64,000 nucleotides of DNA, taken from positions 186,001 to 250,000 of the forward strand of contig NZ_BMUI01000005.1 of assembly GCF_014650115.1 (NCBI RefSeq), written 5' to 3'. Below are positions 52,172 through 61,625 of the stretch, piece by piece. Every line of letters begins with the position of its first letter. Positions within the stretch are counted from its first letter, which is position 1. The DNA is from Streptomyces olivaceoviridis (GTDB taxonomy: Bacteria > Actinomycetota > Actinomycetes > Streptomycetales > Streptomycetaceae). The notes below the pieces were generated by a model, which was not told the origin of the DNA, did not search any database, and worked only from the letters and a program-made list of their open reading frames with translations. Both the position numbers and the translations under genes were made by a program.

Positions 52172-52588
52172 GACAATGGTCCGGTTGGAGCGCCGAAACG
52201 GGCGTTTCCCCCAGCTCGCGCGGATGCCGAGCGACCGATGACGGGTGGGTGCGCGCGCCGCGCACCAGCACGGAGCACGCACGCCCCACAAGCGATCCTT
52301 GCCGTGCGGGGCGCGTTGTGCATCTGGGAGGCCCGACACCGGGGTGGGTGCGGCCGGGCCGGCGGCACACCGCTCGCGGCGCGACACCGGCAGCGTTCCG
52401 GCAGAACACCGACACCCGCCTCGGCGCCCACACCTCGATGGTGAACGCCGTGTGACCGAAGGTCCGTGGACGCGCTCCTGATGGTCATCCCCGCCACCGG
52501 GTCCGGACACCTGTGCTCCGCCGAACCGGTGTGCGGTGGTCGTGCGCGTCGGTGACCATCGGCGCGCACGTCTTCGAGGAAACACGTG

Positions 52589-55500
52589 ATGACACTTCGC
52601 AACAAGAGACCCGTGGCGGCCGGCTCACGCCGTACCGCGGTGGCGGCGGCGCTGGCGCTGGCGCTCGCCGGTGCCGTGGGCGGGGCGGGAACCGCCTTCG
52701 GCTCCGCCGCCGACCCGGCCGCGTCCCGGCACACGGCGCACCGTGACTGGCTGCCGGACACACCGCAGAACTGGCCGGTGGTGGTGGACCACACCCGTAC
52801 ACCGGCCGAGACCGTCACCCGTGGGCTGCGGCACTACAGCGAGACCTACGACACCGTCGGCGGTCGCCAGCACATGCAGGTGCTCACGGCTGATCTGACC
52901 GATCCGAATCTCCGGGTCGGGATGGTTGAGGCCGGCGACACCCTCACCGACCCGGCGGACGAGACGCCGTCCTCGATGGCCCGGCGCACCGGCGCGGTGG
53001 CCGGCGCCAACGGCGACTACTTCGAGATCCACGCCAGTGGACGCCCGCTCGGCGGCATCGTCTCCGACGGGCACATGCTGAAGAGCCCCAAGCCGGGTTT
53101 CGCCTCCCAGTTGGGCGTCAAGCCCGACGGCACCATGGTGATGGGCCCGGAGACGTTCTCCGGCACCGTCACGGCCGGTTCCGCGACCCGCTCGCTCACC
53201 TCGGTGAACACGGTGAACGACGTGTCCACCGGCGGCATCACCGAGGTCACCCCCGATCTCGGCGAGACCCCGGACCTGGCCAAGCCGTCCACGCTGGTGC
53301 TCGGCCGGGCCACGGACGGCGGCTTCGTCGTGGACGGTGTGCGGACCGGCGTGACCACCGTGCCACGGTTGGCCGAGGGCCGGCTCGGCCTGCTGGGCGC
53401 CGGCGACGGCGGGCAGTGGCTCACCGACAGCCTGCACACCGGTGACACGGTCGGCATCGCCACCCACCTCTCTCCCGACAACGATGTCACCCAGCTGATC
53501 AGCGGTGTCGACACCCTGGTCAAGGACGGCAAGGTCTACCGGGACCCGACCGGCACCCCGCCGAGCGGCGCCAACCCGGAGACGGCCGTCGGCATCACCA
53601 AGGACGGCAGGCACGCCGTCGTCGTCGCCGTCGACGGCCATGGCGGCGCTGCCACGGCCTTCGGCGTGACCAGGGACGAGGTCGCCGGTTACCTGGTCGC
53701 CCACGGCGCCCGGACCGCCATGCTGTTCGACGGCGGCGGCTCCACCACCATGGTCAGCCGTGCTCCTGGCGCCGACCGGGCCGAGGTCGTCAACACGCCG
53801 TCCGACCTGCCCGGCAACACCGAACGCCCGGTCGCCAACGGCATCTTCTTCTACTCCACCGCCAAGGAGCCCGGACCGGCCGCCGAGGTCGTCGTGAACG
53901 GCGGGAAGACACTCACCACCGTCGCCGGCGGCTCCGTCCCGCTTCCGGTGTACGCCGTCGACCGGTTCGCCAACCCGGCGGCCGGCCGCGTCCGGGTCCG
54001 CGTCGAGCCCGCCGACCTCGCCACCTACGACAACGGCGTGCTGACCCCGCACCGCACCGGCACGGGCCGGATCATCGCCTCCGACGGCACGGCCTCCACC
54101 TCCGGGAAACTGGAGGTGGTCGGCAGACTGAAGACCCTCACGGTCTCGCCCGACAAGGCCGACCTCGACAACGGCGCCACCCAGCAGCTGACCCTGTCGG
54201 CCACCGACAAGGACGGCGACCAGGTGCGGATCCCCGCCGAGGCCGCCACCTGGAAGGTGAACCCGGCGGGTCTCGGCAGCGTCGACGCCCACGGCCTGTT
54301 CACCGCCGACGCCGACGCCGACGGGCTCGCCGAGGTGACCGCGACGGTCGCGGGCGCCACCGGCAGCACGTCGATCGCCGTCGGCAGCGTCCGCAAGGTC
54401 ATCGACCCCATGACCAGCCTGGACGTCTGGCGGCTCGGCAACAACACCACCGGCAAGCCCGCCACCCTGGCCGTCGACCCGGGCGTCGTACCGCCGGGAT
54501 CCGACGAGCCGGGATCGCTGAGGCTGGACTACTCGATGCCCGCCGGGTCCGGCGTGAAGCAGCTGGTGCTCTCCCCGAAGACCACCCTGAAGACCGACAC
54601 GAACAGCGGCCAGGTCCCCACCGGCATCGGTGTGTGGATCAAGGGTGACGGCAACGGCATCGAACTCGCCGAGAAGTACATCGGCGTCAACGGCTCCTCC
54701 ACCACGCTCTACCCGACGTACGTCACCTGGAAGGACTGGCACCTGGCGGTCGCCCAGCTGCCCGCCGGCATGCAGTTCCCGCTGACCATCAGCTTCATCG
54801 ACTTCCTGGCGATCAGCCCGGGCACCCCCTACAGCGGCTCGCTCAACGTCGCGGGCCTCCAGGCCCTGTACTCTCCGCGGCCCGTCACAGCGCCCGCGTA
54901 CCACGCCGTCCCGGAGAATCCGGCCTGGCTTTCCTTCGAGGAGGACTCCGCGGACTTCGCGAGGCGCGGCACCACCCTCCTCACCGGTGACGACGCCCAT
55001 CTGCTCGCCTCCGACCCCGGGTCGGTGAGCAGCAACGTGATGGACTCGATCGCCGGCTGGCTGCCCACGCTCACCCCGCAGGCCCGGCCGGACGCCGCCC
55101 AGTTCCTCGGCGACATGGCCGACGACGGCAAGCTCCCGGATCTGCGGTTCGCCAAGTCGAAGATGGACGCGCTCGGCATTCCCGAGCGTGACATCGTCGG
55201 CAACCACGAGATCACCCAGGGCGCCGACGCCGAGAACGGCAACTACAGTGACACGTTCGGCGACACCCACTACGCCTACACCCAGGGCGCGGCACGGCTG
55301 ATCGTCACCGACAACTCGCACGGAAGCCTTCAGTCCTCGGACCCGTTACAGGACCCGGAGGGCGCCCAGTACCCGTGGCTGGTCCAGCAGTTGACGGACA
55401 CCACCGCCAAGGACGTACTGGTCGTCACGCACATGCCCGCCTACGATCCGCACCGGGCCGCGAACAGCCAGTTCACGGACCGCTGGGAGGCCCGCATGTA

Positions 55501-56038
55501 TCTGCGGCTGGTGCAGCGCTACCAGCAGGCGCACCCCGAGCAACACGTGATCATGATGTACGGTCACGCCCGCGGTTTCGCCGAGCAGATCCTCGATCCC
55601 GAGGGGCGGAGCGTGACCGCCGACGAGGGCGGCATCCCGCAGTTCACCTTCGCCGACCTCGGCACGCCGGCCTACGCGCCGGCCGACCAGGGCGGCATCT
55701 ACCACTTCGGGCTGATCCGGATCGGTGACGACGGTGACCTCCAGTACACCGTGGAGCCGGCGCTCGCGTCGATCACGGTCCACGGTCCGAAGGACCCCGT
55801 CGCCAAGGGCGACCACATCGCCCTGAGCGCGACGGGCGAGCAGATCGGCGGCGACGACATCGCGCCGCTCACGATCCCGGTCGCGGACCCGGTCTCCCAC
55901 GTCTGGACGTCGAGCGATCCCGAGGTCGCCTCGGTGGATCCCGCCACCGGCGCCCTGACCGCCCACCGCCCCGGCACCGTCACCGTCTCGGTGACCGCCG
56001 GCGGTGTCACGGGTCGTACCGGGGTCGTCGTCCGGTGA
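52589..56038 (+). CDS. Secreted phosphodiester glycosidase-metallophosphatase fusion
   Basis: 1149 residues from ATG 52589 (GAGGAA upstream; GTG 52586 also possible). A Sec signal (RRTAVAAALALALAGAVGG) precedes a NAGPA-type phosphodiester glycosidase domain, residues about 85-425, with its signature AVVVAVDGHG and LFDGGGSTTM. Two Ig-like segments follow. Residues about 780-1060 are a calcineurin-like phosphatase: GNHEIT, THMPAYDP and MYGHARGF are metal-binding motifs, while GDM replaces GDN and the first DxH is not obvious. A BIG2-type Ig domain ends it (SSDPEVASVDPATGALTAHRPG). Probable extracellular degradation of phosphorylated sugars or wall polymers. Confidence 0.88.
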   Translation: MTLRNKRPVAAGSRRTAVAAALALALAGAVGGAGTAFGSAADPAASRHTAHRDWLPDTPQNWPVVVDHTRTPAETVTRGLRHYSETYDTVGGRQHMQVLTADLTDPNLRVGMVEAGDTLTDPADETPSSMARRTGAVAGANGDYFEIHASGRPLGGIVSDGHMLKSPKPGFASQLGVKPDGTMVMGPETFSGTVTAGSATRSLTSVNTVNDVSTGGITEVTPDLGETPDLAKPSTLVLGRATDGGFVVDGVRTGVTTVPRLAEGRLGLLGAGDGGQWLTDSLHTGDTVGIATHLSPDNDVTQLISGVDTLVKDGKVYRDPTGTPPSGANPETAVGITKDGRHAVVVAVDGHGGAATAFGVTRDEVAGYLVAHGARTAMLFDGGGSTTMVSRAPGADRAEVVNTPSDLPGNTERPVANGIFFYSTAKEPGPAAEVVVNGGKTLTTVAGGSVPLPVYAVDRFANPAAGRVRVRVEPADLATYDNGVLTPHRTGTGRIIASDGTASTSGKLEVVGRLKTLTVSPDKADLDNGATQQLTLSATDKDGDQVRIPAEAATWKVNPAGLGSVDAHGLFTADADADGLAEVTATVAGATGSTSIAVGSVRKVIDPMTSLDVWRLGNNTTGKPATLAVDPGVVPPGSDEPGSLRLDYSMPAGSGVKQLVLSPKTTLKTDTNSGQVPTGIGVWIKGDGNGIELAEKYIGVNGSSTTLYPTYVTWKDWHLAVAQLPAGMQFPLTISFIDFLAISPGTPYSGSLNVAGLQALYSPRPVTAPAYHAVPENPAWLSFEEDSADFARRGTTLLTGDDAHLLASDPGSVSSNVMDSIAGWLPTLTPQARPDAAQFLGDMADDGKLPDLRFAKSKMDALGIPERDIVGNHEITQGADAENGNYSDTFGDTHYAYTQGAARLIVTDNSHGSLQSSDPLQDPEGAQYPWLVQQLTDTTAKDVLVVTHMPAYDPHRAANSQFTDRWEARMYLRLVQRYQQAHPEQHVIMMYGHARGFAEQILDPEGRSVTADEGGIPQFTFADLGTPAYAPADQGGIYHFGLIRIGDDGDLQYTVEPALASITVHGPKDPVAKGDHIALSATGEQIGGDDIAPLTIPVADPVSHVWTSSDPEVASVDPATGALTAHRPGTVTVSVTAGGVTGRTGVVVR

Positions 56039-56180
56039 GCTGACCCACGGCCGGGGTGCCCGTGGCCTTCTCGGGCAGCCCGGCCCACCGGGACCGCTTC
56101 CGGCGCCGGCCGGCCTCCCCGCGCGGATCCGGGCGTCTCGCCTCCGTGCTACCGACGGCCCAGGCCCGAGGCGGGAGGGT

Positions 56181-56462
56181 TCAGGGGTTCGGCGTGTCCG
56201 GGGTGGTGGGGGCGGCGCGGCGATCGGCCTCCGTGCTGCCGCCCCACACGCCGTACCGCTGTTCGGACGTCGCGGCGAATCCCGCGCACGGAACGCGCAC
56301 CGGGCACTGCCGGCAGATCTCCTGCGCCCTCTGCTCGCGCCGGCGCCGCGCGGAGCCCCGCTCACCGGGCGGTGAGAAGAACACCGAGCTGTCCATGCCC
56401 CGGCAGGCGGCCTCGGCCTGCCATTCCCACGTCCGCAGAAGCGGCTTGAGCTGCGTCGTCAT
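56181..56462 (-). CDS. WhiB-like (Wbl) iron-sulfur regulator
   Basis: 93 residues. Four cysteines in the Wbl order (AACRGMD, then CRQCPVRVPC) bind a 4Fe-4S cluster, and the turn motif YGVWGGST is present. Wbl proteins partner with the principal sigma factor and control development, antibiotic production or stress responses in actinobacteria. It matches the short WblA/WblE-like class only in general layout. It stands alone, convergent with the phosphodiester glycosidase gene. Confidence 0.93.
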   Translation of the reverse strand: MTTQLKPLLRTWEWQAEAACRGMDSSVFFSPPGERGSARRRREQRAQEICRQCPVRVPCAGFAATSEQRYGVWGGSTEADRRAAPTTPDTPNP

Positions 56463-56539
56463 CGGCTGGTGCTTCCTTTCGGCTGCGGTCTCATACGGGG
56501 GGATTGGTACCGGGGGCGTGCGGGCGGTCGCGTGCGGGG

Positions 56540-57256
56540 TCAGCTCACCGCGTGGACGGCGTCGCGGATGAGCCGGGCCACGGCCGTGGGCTGCGAGAGA
56601 GTGACGGCGTGCGAGGCACCGTCGATCTCGACCACCGTCGCCCCGGCCCGCGCGGCACCGAAGCGCTCCGCATCCGGGGTGATCACCCGGTCCGCGCCGG
56701 CCACGAGGGCCCACGACGGTTTGGTCCGCCACGCGGCGGCAGTGGCCTTCTCCTCGACAGCGGCCAGGGCCAGCGGAGGTTGACAGGAGGCGAGCACCTC
56801 GGCGACCGGGGCCGACACATCGGCGGCGAACACGGCCGCGAACGCCTCCACGCCGAGGGTGACTTCGACGCCCGCACCGCCACCGGGGACCGGGTAGCTC
56901 CACCGCCGGAGGTCGCCCGCCGGTCCGGCGGCGGGGAAACGGCCCTGGAGTTCGCGGAGGCTCTCCCCTTCCTCCGGCACATGGGCGGCGACGTAGACCA
57001 GGGCGACGACGTTGTCGGCGGTGCCCGCGACGGTGATCACCGCGCCCCCGTAGGCATGCCCGACCAGGACGACAGGGCCGTCGATCTGCGCGGCCAGTGA
57101 CGCGATGCGCGCGGCATCGGCCGCGAGGCCGCGCAGCGGGTTCGGCGGAGCGACGACCGGGATGCCGTAGCTGTGCAGCTCGGCGACGACGCCGAACCAG
57201 ATCGCCGTGTCGGCGAACGCTCCGTGAACCAGGACGACGGTGGGGGGTGGGGGCAT
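56540..57256 (-). CDS. Alpha/beta-hydrolase-fold protein with altered nucleophile
   Basis: 238 residues. The start VVLVHGAFADTAIWFGV and the His in DGASHAVTLSQP are typical of small actinobacterial alpha/beta hydrolases (esterase/haloperoxidase-like). The nucleophile elbow reads VGHAYGG, with Ala where GHSYGG has the catalytic Ser, so it may be inactive or work by another mechanism. The Asp position appears as AGADRVITPD. It lies between WhiB and an AraC regulator, all on the minus strand. Confidence 0.82.
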   Translation of the reverse strand: MPPPPTVVLVHGAFADTAIWFGVVAELHSYGIPVVAPPNPLRGLAADAARIASLAAQIDGPVVLVGHAYGGAVITVAGTADNVVALVYVAAHVPEEGESLRELQGRFPAAGPAGDLRRWSYPVPGGGAGVEVTLGVEAFAAVFAADVSAPVAEVLASCQPPLALAAVEEKATAAAWRTKPSWALVAGADRVITPDAERFGAARAGATVVEIDGASHAVTLSQPTAVARLIRDAVHAVS

Positions 57257-57449
57257 GGCGGTGTTCCTTCCCGGTTCACGGGGGTGTCGGCGAGGGGTGG
57301 CCGGCCAGGGGGCGGACGTCGGCGTGCCCGGCGGCCTCTACGGCTTCGCATGGGTGGCCTCGTGAGCGGTGGTGGGATGCGGGGCCGCGGCGGCGGGAGA
57401 TGCCGGCGGACGGGCCGGCGGGTGCGTCTGGCGGTGGCGGGTGGGCGGC

Positions 57450-58316
57450 TCAGGCGTCGCAGGACACGGCGGCCTGCCACTCCTTGGGGGTGATGCCGTA
57501 GGTCTGCCGGAAGAGACGGCTGAAGTGGGAGGGGCTGGCGAAGCCCCAGCTGTTGGCCACGGCGGCCACGGTACGGCGCCGCCCGCGCAGTTCGGCGCGG
57601 CAGGCGTCGAGTCTGCGCTGCCGTATCCAGGCGCTCACGGTGGTGCCGCCGGACTGGAAGAGCTTGTGCAGGTAGCGCACCGAGATGTGGTGTGCCCGGG
57701 CGATCGACTCGGGCGCGAGGTCCGGGTCCATGAGGTTGTCCTGGATGTACTGCTGGATCCGCGCCAGCATCTCCTGGGCCCCGGGGGCGGAGCGCCGGCC
57801 GCGCGTCTGGAGGACGTCCCCGACGAGGAGGGCCACGAGGTCGGCCGTGTTCAGGGCGAGGCGACGGCCGCCGGTCAGGCGCTGGTGGCGCGGCGTTCTG
57901 GCGAGTGCGGTCAGGAACTGCGAGACCAGCGACGTCAGGCCGCTCCGACCGCTGAGGTGCGTGTGCGAGACCTCGTGCAGATCGGCCGCCGACGCGTCCA
58001 GCAGGCACAGGGGGATACGGAAGAGGGCCAGCTTCTCGCCGGGGGAAAGGAGCTGGGGGCGGCGGAAGGCGGCGCCGATGACGATGTCACCGGGCTCCAA
58101 CCGCAGAAGGGAATCGTGCGGGAAAATCACCGTCTCGTCGGAGACGTTGACGGCCAGATACAGGTGGTCGTCGTCGCCGACGGTCGGCCAGGGCAGGTTG
58201 ATGAAAGGGCCTGAATCATTTCCCGGGGCCGTGGTGGACGGCTCGTGTTCGGGGGTTTCGGGCATGGCAGGGGTGATCGACCGGGTCACATCGGGCTCCC
58301 GTCGCTTCTTTTTCAT
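57450..58316 (-). CDS. AraC-family regulator
   Basis: 288 residues from ATG 58316; an internal ATG near 58266 is possible. The sensor region (about 30-180) is a shortened AraC_binding_2 type. The DNA-binding part (about 185-285) has HHISVRYLHKLFQSGGTTVSAWIR and GFASPSHFSRLFRQTYGITPKEW, nearly the same wording as the regulator at 27420, so the two are paralogues. It sits between two alpha/beta-hydrolase genes on the same strand and may control one of them. Confidence 0.88.
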   Translation of the reverse strand: MKKKRREPDVTRSITPAMPETPEHEPSTTAPGNDSGPFINLPWPTVGDDDHLYLAVNVSDETVIFPHDSLLRLEPGDIVIGAAFRRPQLLSPGEKLALFRIPLCLLDASAADLHEVSHTHLSGRSGLTSLVSQFLTALARTPRHQRLTGGRRLALNTADLVALLVGDVLQTRGRRSAPGAQEMLARIQQYIQDNLMDPDLAPESIARAHHISVRYLHKLFQSGGTTVSAWIRQRRLDACRAELRGRRRTVAAVANSWGFASPSHFSRLFRQTYGITPKEWQAAVSCDA

Positions 58317-58351
58317 GTTCGGTTTTCCAAAGACGAAACCGGAAGCCGGAT

Positions 58352-59230
58352 TCAGACGTTCACGTCGGTGTGATCCACTGGATCCGGCCGCTCGGAGAGG
58401 AATCGGCCGACGACGTCGTTGAAGGCCGGCGGATTCTCCAGGAAGGGAAAGTGCGAGTTGGCCACCGTGGCCGGGAAGACATGGAGTCGCGCGCCCGGGA
58501 TCCGCTGGGCGACGAACTGCTGCGAGCGCGGGTGGACATGACTGCCGTCGCATCCGATGACCAGCGTCGGCACATCGATACGGGGCAGCACGTCCCGCCA
58601 GTCCTGGGCACAGTGGTCGAAGAGCAGCGGCACTCCCGCGTGCGCGGGGGTGGCTCTGATCTGCTCGGCCACGAAGGAGAGGATCCCGGGGTCGGGGTCA
58701 CCGGAGAACATGCCGCGGACGAACTCGTATCGCGCCTGTTCACCGCCCGGACCGGCGAGCTCCGCACCGAGCGCGAGCAGACCGGCCACATCGAAGATGG
58801 CACCCGACTGCCGTTGCTCCTCGACCGACATCCACGGCACCGCGGCGACGGCCGCGGGCTGGTCCACGGCGACGAAGCGCCGCAGACGGCCGGTGCCGTA
58901 CTGGTCGACGAAGCTCCACCACACCGAGGCCCCCATCGACCAGCCCAGGGCGTCGAACCGGTCGAGACCCAAGTGGTCGACGAGGTCCAGCACATCGGCC
59001 GCGAAACGAGCGATGCGATAACCGTGGTGCGGCTTGTCGGACACCCCGTGCCCCCGGAAATCCAGGGTGATGACGCGGTGCGCGGGGGGAAGTCCCCGCA
59101 CCTGGTGACGGAACATCTCCTGCGTCTGTCCCCAGCCGTGCAGCATGACCAGAGGAAATCCCTCTCCCCCGCTGTCCCGGTACACCAGGCGCACTCCGTC
59201 GCCGGTCGTCAGCTGTTCCACGGCCCCCAC
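58352..59230 (-). CDS. Alpha/beta hydrolase (chloroperoxidase/haloalkane-dehalogenase-like)
   Basis: 292 residues, GTG start with AAGGA six bases before. Oxyanion motif LHGWGQTQEMF, the LDFRGHGVSDKP strand block, nucleophile Ser in GWSMGAS, an acid after beta-7 (IGCDGSHVHP) and His in ANSHFPFLENP give a complete triad. The cap region is helical. Members hydrolyse small esters, lactones or epoxides; substrate unknown. The start lies 35 bases before the AraC gene, so the two may share a transcript. The upstream region carries the duplicated element at 59371-59473. Confidence 0.88.
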   Translation of the reverse strand: MGAVEQLTTGDGVRLVYRDSGGEGFPLVMLHGWGQTQEMFRHQVRGLPPAHRVITLDFRGHGVSDKPHHGYRIARFAADVLDLVDHLGLDRFDALGWSMGASVWWSFVDQYGTGRLRRFVAVDQPAAVAAVPWMSVEEQRQSGAIFDVAGLLALGAELAGPGGEQARYEFVRGMFSGDPDPGILSFVAEQIRATPAHAGVPLLFDHCAQDWRDVLPRIDVPTLVIGCDGSHVHPRSQQFVAQRIPGARLHVFPATVANSHFPFLENPPAFNDVVGRFLSERPDPVDHTDVNV

Positions 59231-59370
59231 GTCAATCCTTCCTCGTACTCCACCGCTACGGCGTGCTCCGCGTCGGCGAGTTACGGTTCTGTTTCACGGG
59301 CCCGGCCTCAGCACGGCTCCCGCATACCGGAATTCTGTGCCACCCGACACCTCGCGCACCACCGCGCTCC

Positions 59371-59473
59371 GTAGTGATCGACCGGCGGAATCTTCGTCAT
59401 TCTGTAGGGGGCTGGTACCGCACCCCGGCGCCGCGTAGTGATCGGGCGGCGCGCGTTTCCTCACTCTGTAGGG
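59371..59473. repeat. Duplicated bipartite element upstream of the hydrolase gene
   Basis: GTAGTGATCG, 16 bases, then TCATTCTGTAGGG at 59371-59409 is repeated as GTAGTGATCG, 16 bases, then TCACTCTGTAGGG at 59435-59473. Period 64 bases, identical spacing in both copies. The rest of 59231-59536 shows no gene. Confidence 0.75.
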
Positions 59474-59536
59474 CGGGCCCGGTTCCGGCCGGCACCGGTG
59501 GGGTCCCGCGTTCTCCCGCACCGGGAGGCGGCCCGG

Positions 59537-60790
59537 TCAGACGGCTGCCTGGACATCGGTCTCCGCCTGGAGCAGCTCAAGGGTGCGCAGGCCCAGGTGC
59601 AGGACCAGGCGGTCGCCGCCGCTGTCGAGGTCGAGGCCGGTGATCTCCTGGATCTGGCGCAGCCGGTAGTACAGGGAGGTGCGGTGGATCTGGAGGGCCT
59701 CGGCCGTGCGCGGGATGGACCCGGCGTGTTCGAGGAAGCACCGCAGTGTGTCCACCAGCCGCTGGCCGCCGGGGCTGTCCAGCAGCCGGTGCAGCGGTGT
59801 GGGCACCAGTGACGGGGTCAGGGCGTGGTCGGGTACTTGAAGGAGTACGGCGAGTTCGCCCAGCGATTCCCACGCGCCGACGCCCTTGAGGTGGGGCAGC
59901 CGGCGCGCGGCGCGGGACGCGACCAGGGCCTGCGCGTGCGAGGTCCAGGCGTCGGCGAGGCCGTCCTGGGTGCCGCCGATGCCGAGGACGGGGGCGGCCG
60001 AGGCTTCCAGGTAGGCGGCGAGTGCCTCCCGGACGGCCGTGGCCTGGTCTGCCAGTTCCTGTGCCGTCAACGGCCGGGCCGAGACCTGGAGAAGGACCGC
60101 GCCGTCCGGCGTGGCGGCCATGGCGCCGTCCGCCGAGCGAGTGCGCAGGAACCGCTCCAGGGACGCGCGCAGCGCGATCTCCACCTGTCCCGGCGGCTCC
60201 ACCGAGCGGGAGACCTGGACGACGCTCACCACCGCGTGCGGGGCGTCGGGCAGAACGCCGCCGTCCAGGATCTGCCGGCGCGCCGCGGCACGGGCCGCCT
60301 CGCCGGTGCCGAAGAGGGAGTGCAGTGTCTCGTGCAGGTCCACCTCGTCGGCGGAGGCGGCCAGTTGGTCCGCGCGGAGCTGGGCGCTGATCGCCGGCAC
60401 CGCCTGCGCGACACGGTCGGTCTCCTCGCGGGTGAGCGTTCCCTCCGGCGCGACGACCATCAGCAGGCCGAGCAGCTCGCCGCGCTCACGCAGCGGAACG
60501 CAGTAGCGGGTGAGCAGCCCCAGGTCGTCGCGGCCCGGGATGAACCCCGGCTTCGTCCAGCGGGCGACGCCCTGGTCGAGGACGTACCGGATGGCGACGT
60601 CGTCGGCCCGGCCCCGCAGCAGGCTGCGGATGCGGACCGGGTCCTCGTCGCCGAAGTGCTGGCTGGAGCAGATCAGCCGTACCAGGGGATCGTCGACGAC
60701 CACGGACCGCTCCAGCCGTTCCGCGAGTTCCTCGATCAGTTCCTGGAGTGCGTCGCTGCCCACCCGGACGCGCAGTCGTCGCTCGGCCAT
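59537..60790 (-). CDS. PucR-family transcriptional regulator
   Basis: 417 residues. A GAF-like sensor occupies about residues 25-145. The middle part is a GGDEF-like/CdaR-type region. The C-terminal PucR helix-turn-helix is clear at about 365-400 (RTAEALQIHRTSLYYRLRQIQEITGLDL). PucR regulators in Streptomyces respond to metabolites and often control purine or amino-acid use and antibiotic genes. Target unknown; the neighbouring hydrolase is downstream on the same strand. Confidence 0.9.
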   Translation of the reverse strand: MAERRLRVRVGSDALQELIEELAERLERSVVVDDPLVRLICSSQHFGDEDPVRIRSLLRGRADDVAIRYVLDQGVARWTKPGFIPGRDDLGLLTRYCVPLRERGELLGLLMVVAPEGTLTREETDRVAQAVPAISAQLRADQLAASADEVDLHETLHSLFGTGEAARAAARRQILDGGVLPDAPHAVVSVVQVSRSVEPPGQVEIALRASLERFLRTRSADGAMAATPDGAVLLQVSARPLTAQELADQATAVREALAAYLEASAAPVLGIGGTQDGLADAWTSHAQALVASRAARRLPHLKGVGAWESLGELAVLLQVPDHALTPSLVPTPLHRLLDSPGGQRLVDTLRCFLEHAGSIPRTAEALQIHRTSLYYRLRQIQEITGLDLDSGGDRLVLHLGLRTLELLQAETDVQAAV

Positions 60791-60846
60791 GGCGTCTCCC
60801 TCCCTCTGCCCCGGTCTTTCTACAAGCCGTGGAAGGGGAGGTTCAA

Positions 60847-61134
60847 ATGTTCAACAAGATGCGGAAGACCTTGCCGAAGGCCGCGGGAGCTGCCGGGTGG
60901 AGGCGGTACGGAGGCGTACGGACGCGTCGGCGGCCCCGCCGGGGCGGGGAAACGCCGGGTGGTTGCCTCAGAGCGCACCGCCCCTGGTCCCCGGGCGCAC
61001 AGAAGGGCCGGTGTTCTTGCCGTGGCAGGTCGGCCGGCACCCGCGCAAGAGTGCACTCACGGGACACTTCCGGTGCGCTCGCAGGACACGGGGCCGGAGT
61101 GACGCGCCAGAGTCAGCAGGTGCGGCCCACGTAG
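60847..61134 (+). pseudogene. Possible relic of a small secreted protein
   Basis: The ATG has an excellent ribosome site (AAGGGGAGG, five to six bases away). The first residues MFNKMRKTLPKAAGAAG look like the positive start of a signal peptide, but the frame then becomes Arg/Gly-rich with no hydrophobic core and runs to 61134 without resembling a protein. Either a gene that lost its reading frame, or an unrelated short peptide. Confidence 0.3.
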
Positions 61135-61403
61135 TGGGCGCCCTGGATCTTGGTGGCGGAGCCCAGCCAGGTCTTGCCCGGGGCGACGCACCGCTCGTAG
61201 TCGGGCGCCAAGGCCACCTCGACCTTGATCACCACGTGGGAGCCGTCAGAGGTGCAGTGGTTGTAGTAGGCGTCGGAGCCGGTCTCGTAGAAGCCGCACG
61301 GATCGGCCGCGGCCGGGGTCGCGGTGGCGGTGCCGGCGCCCAGGAAGGCGAACGCGAGGGCGAAGGAACCGAGAGTGCTGATGAGCTGACGACGGACACG
61401 CAC
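61113..61403 (-). CDS. Small secreted protein (DUF6355-like)
   Basis: 96 residues from GTG 61403, chosen because GAGGAG lies six bases before it and it gives a short positive N-terminus. A signal peptide (VRRQLISTLGSFALAFAFLGAG, cut near TPAAADP) is followed by a 60-residue mature part with four cysteines (CGFYE, YNHC, ERCVAPGK, GRTC), suggesting two disulfides. It resembles a family of short actinobacterial extracellular proteins annotated as natural-product associated; I am not certain of that assignment. Function unknown. Confidence 0.7.
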   Translation of the reverse strand: MRVRRQLISTLGSFALAFAFLGAGTATATPAAADPCGFYETGSDAYYNHCTSDGSHVVIKVEVALAPDYERCVAPGKTWLGSATKIQGAHYVGRTC

Positions 61404-61625
61404 GACGAACTCCTCGTGGGATGCGGGAGGGAAGAAGACGTGCCGCCGGGACGGCGGGGCCGCCCGGTCGGGCACGCGCCCATGCTCACGGACCGCGGCG
61501 GCCCGGTACGCCTCTGCCCTCCGGATTCACCCGCCGAATCATTTCCTCGGTAGGCCATCCGGGTCACGTATCCGGACGCGCGCCCCGGAACTGCCCCAGG
61601 CCGCCGGACGAAGGGGCCGCTCTCC

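Noticed and set aside
59371..59473. Duplicated element considered as a CRISPR or transposon end
   Set aside because: Only two copies, direct orientation, with conserved spacing and no terminal inverted repeat, transposase or cas gene.
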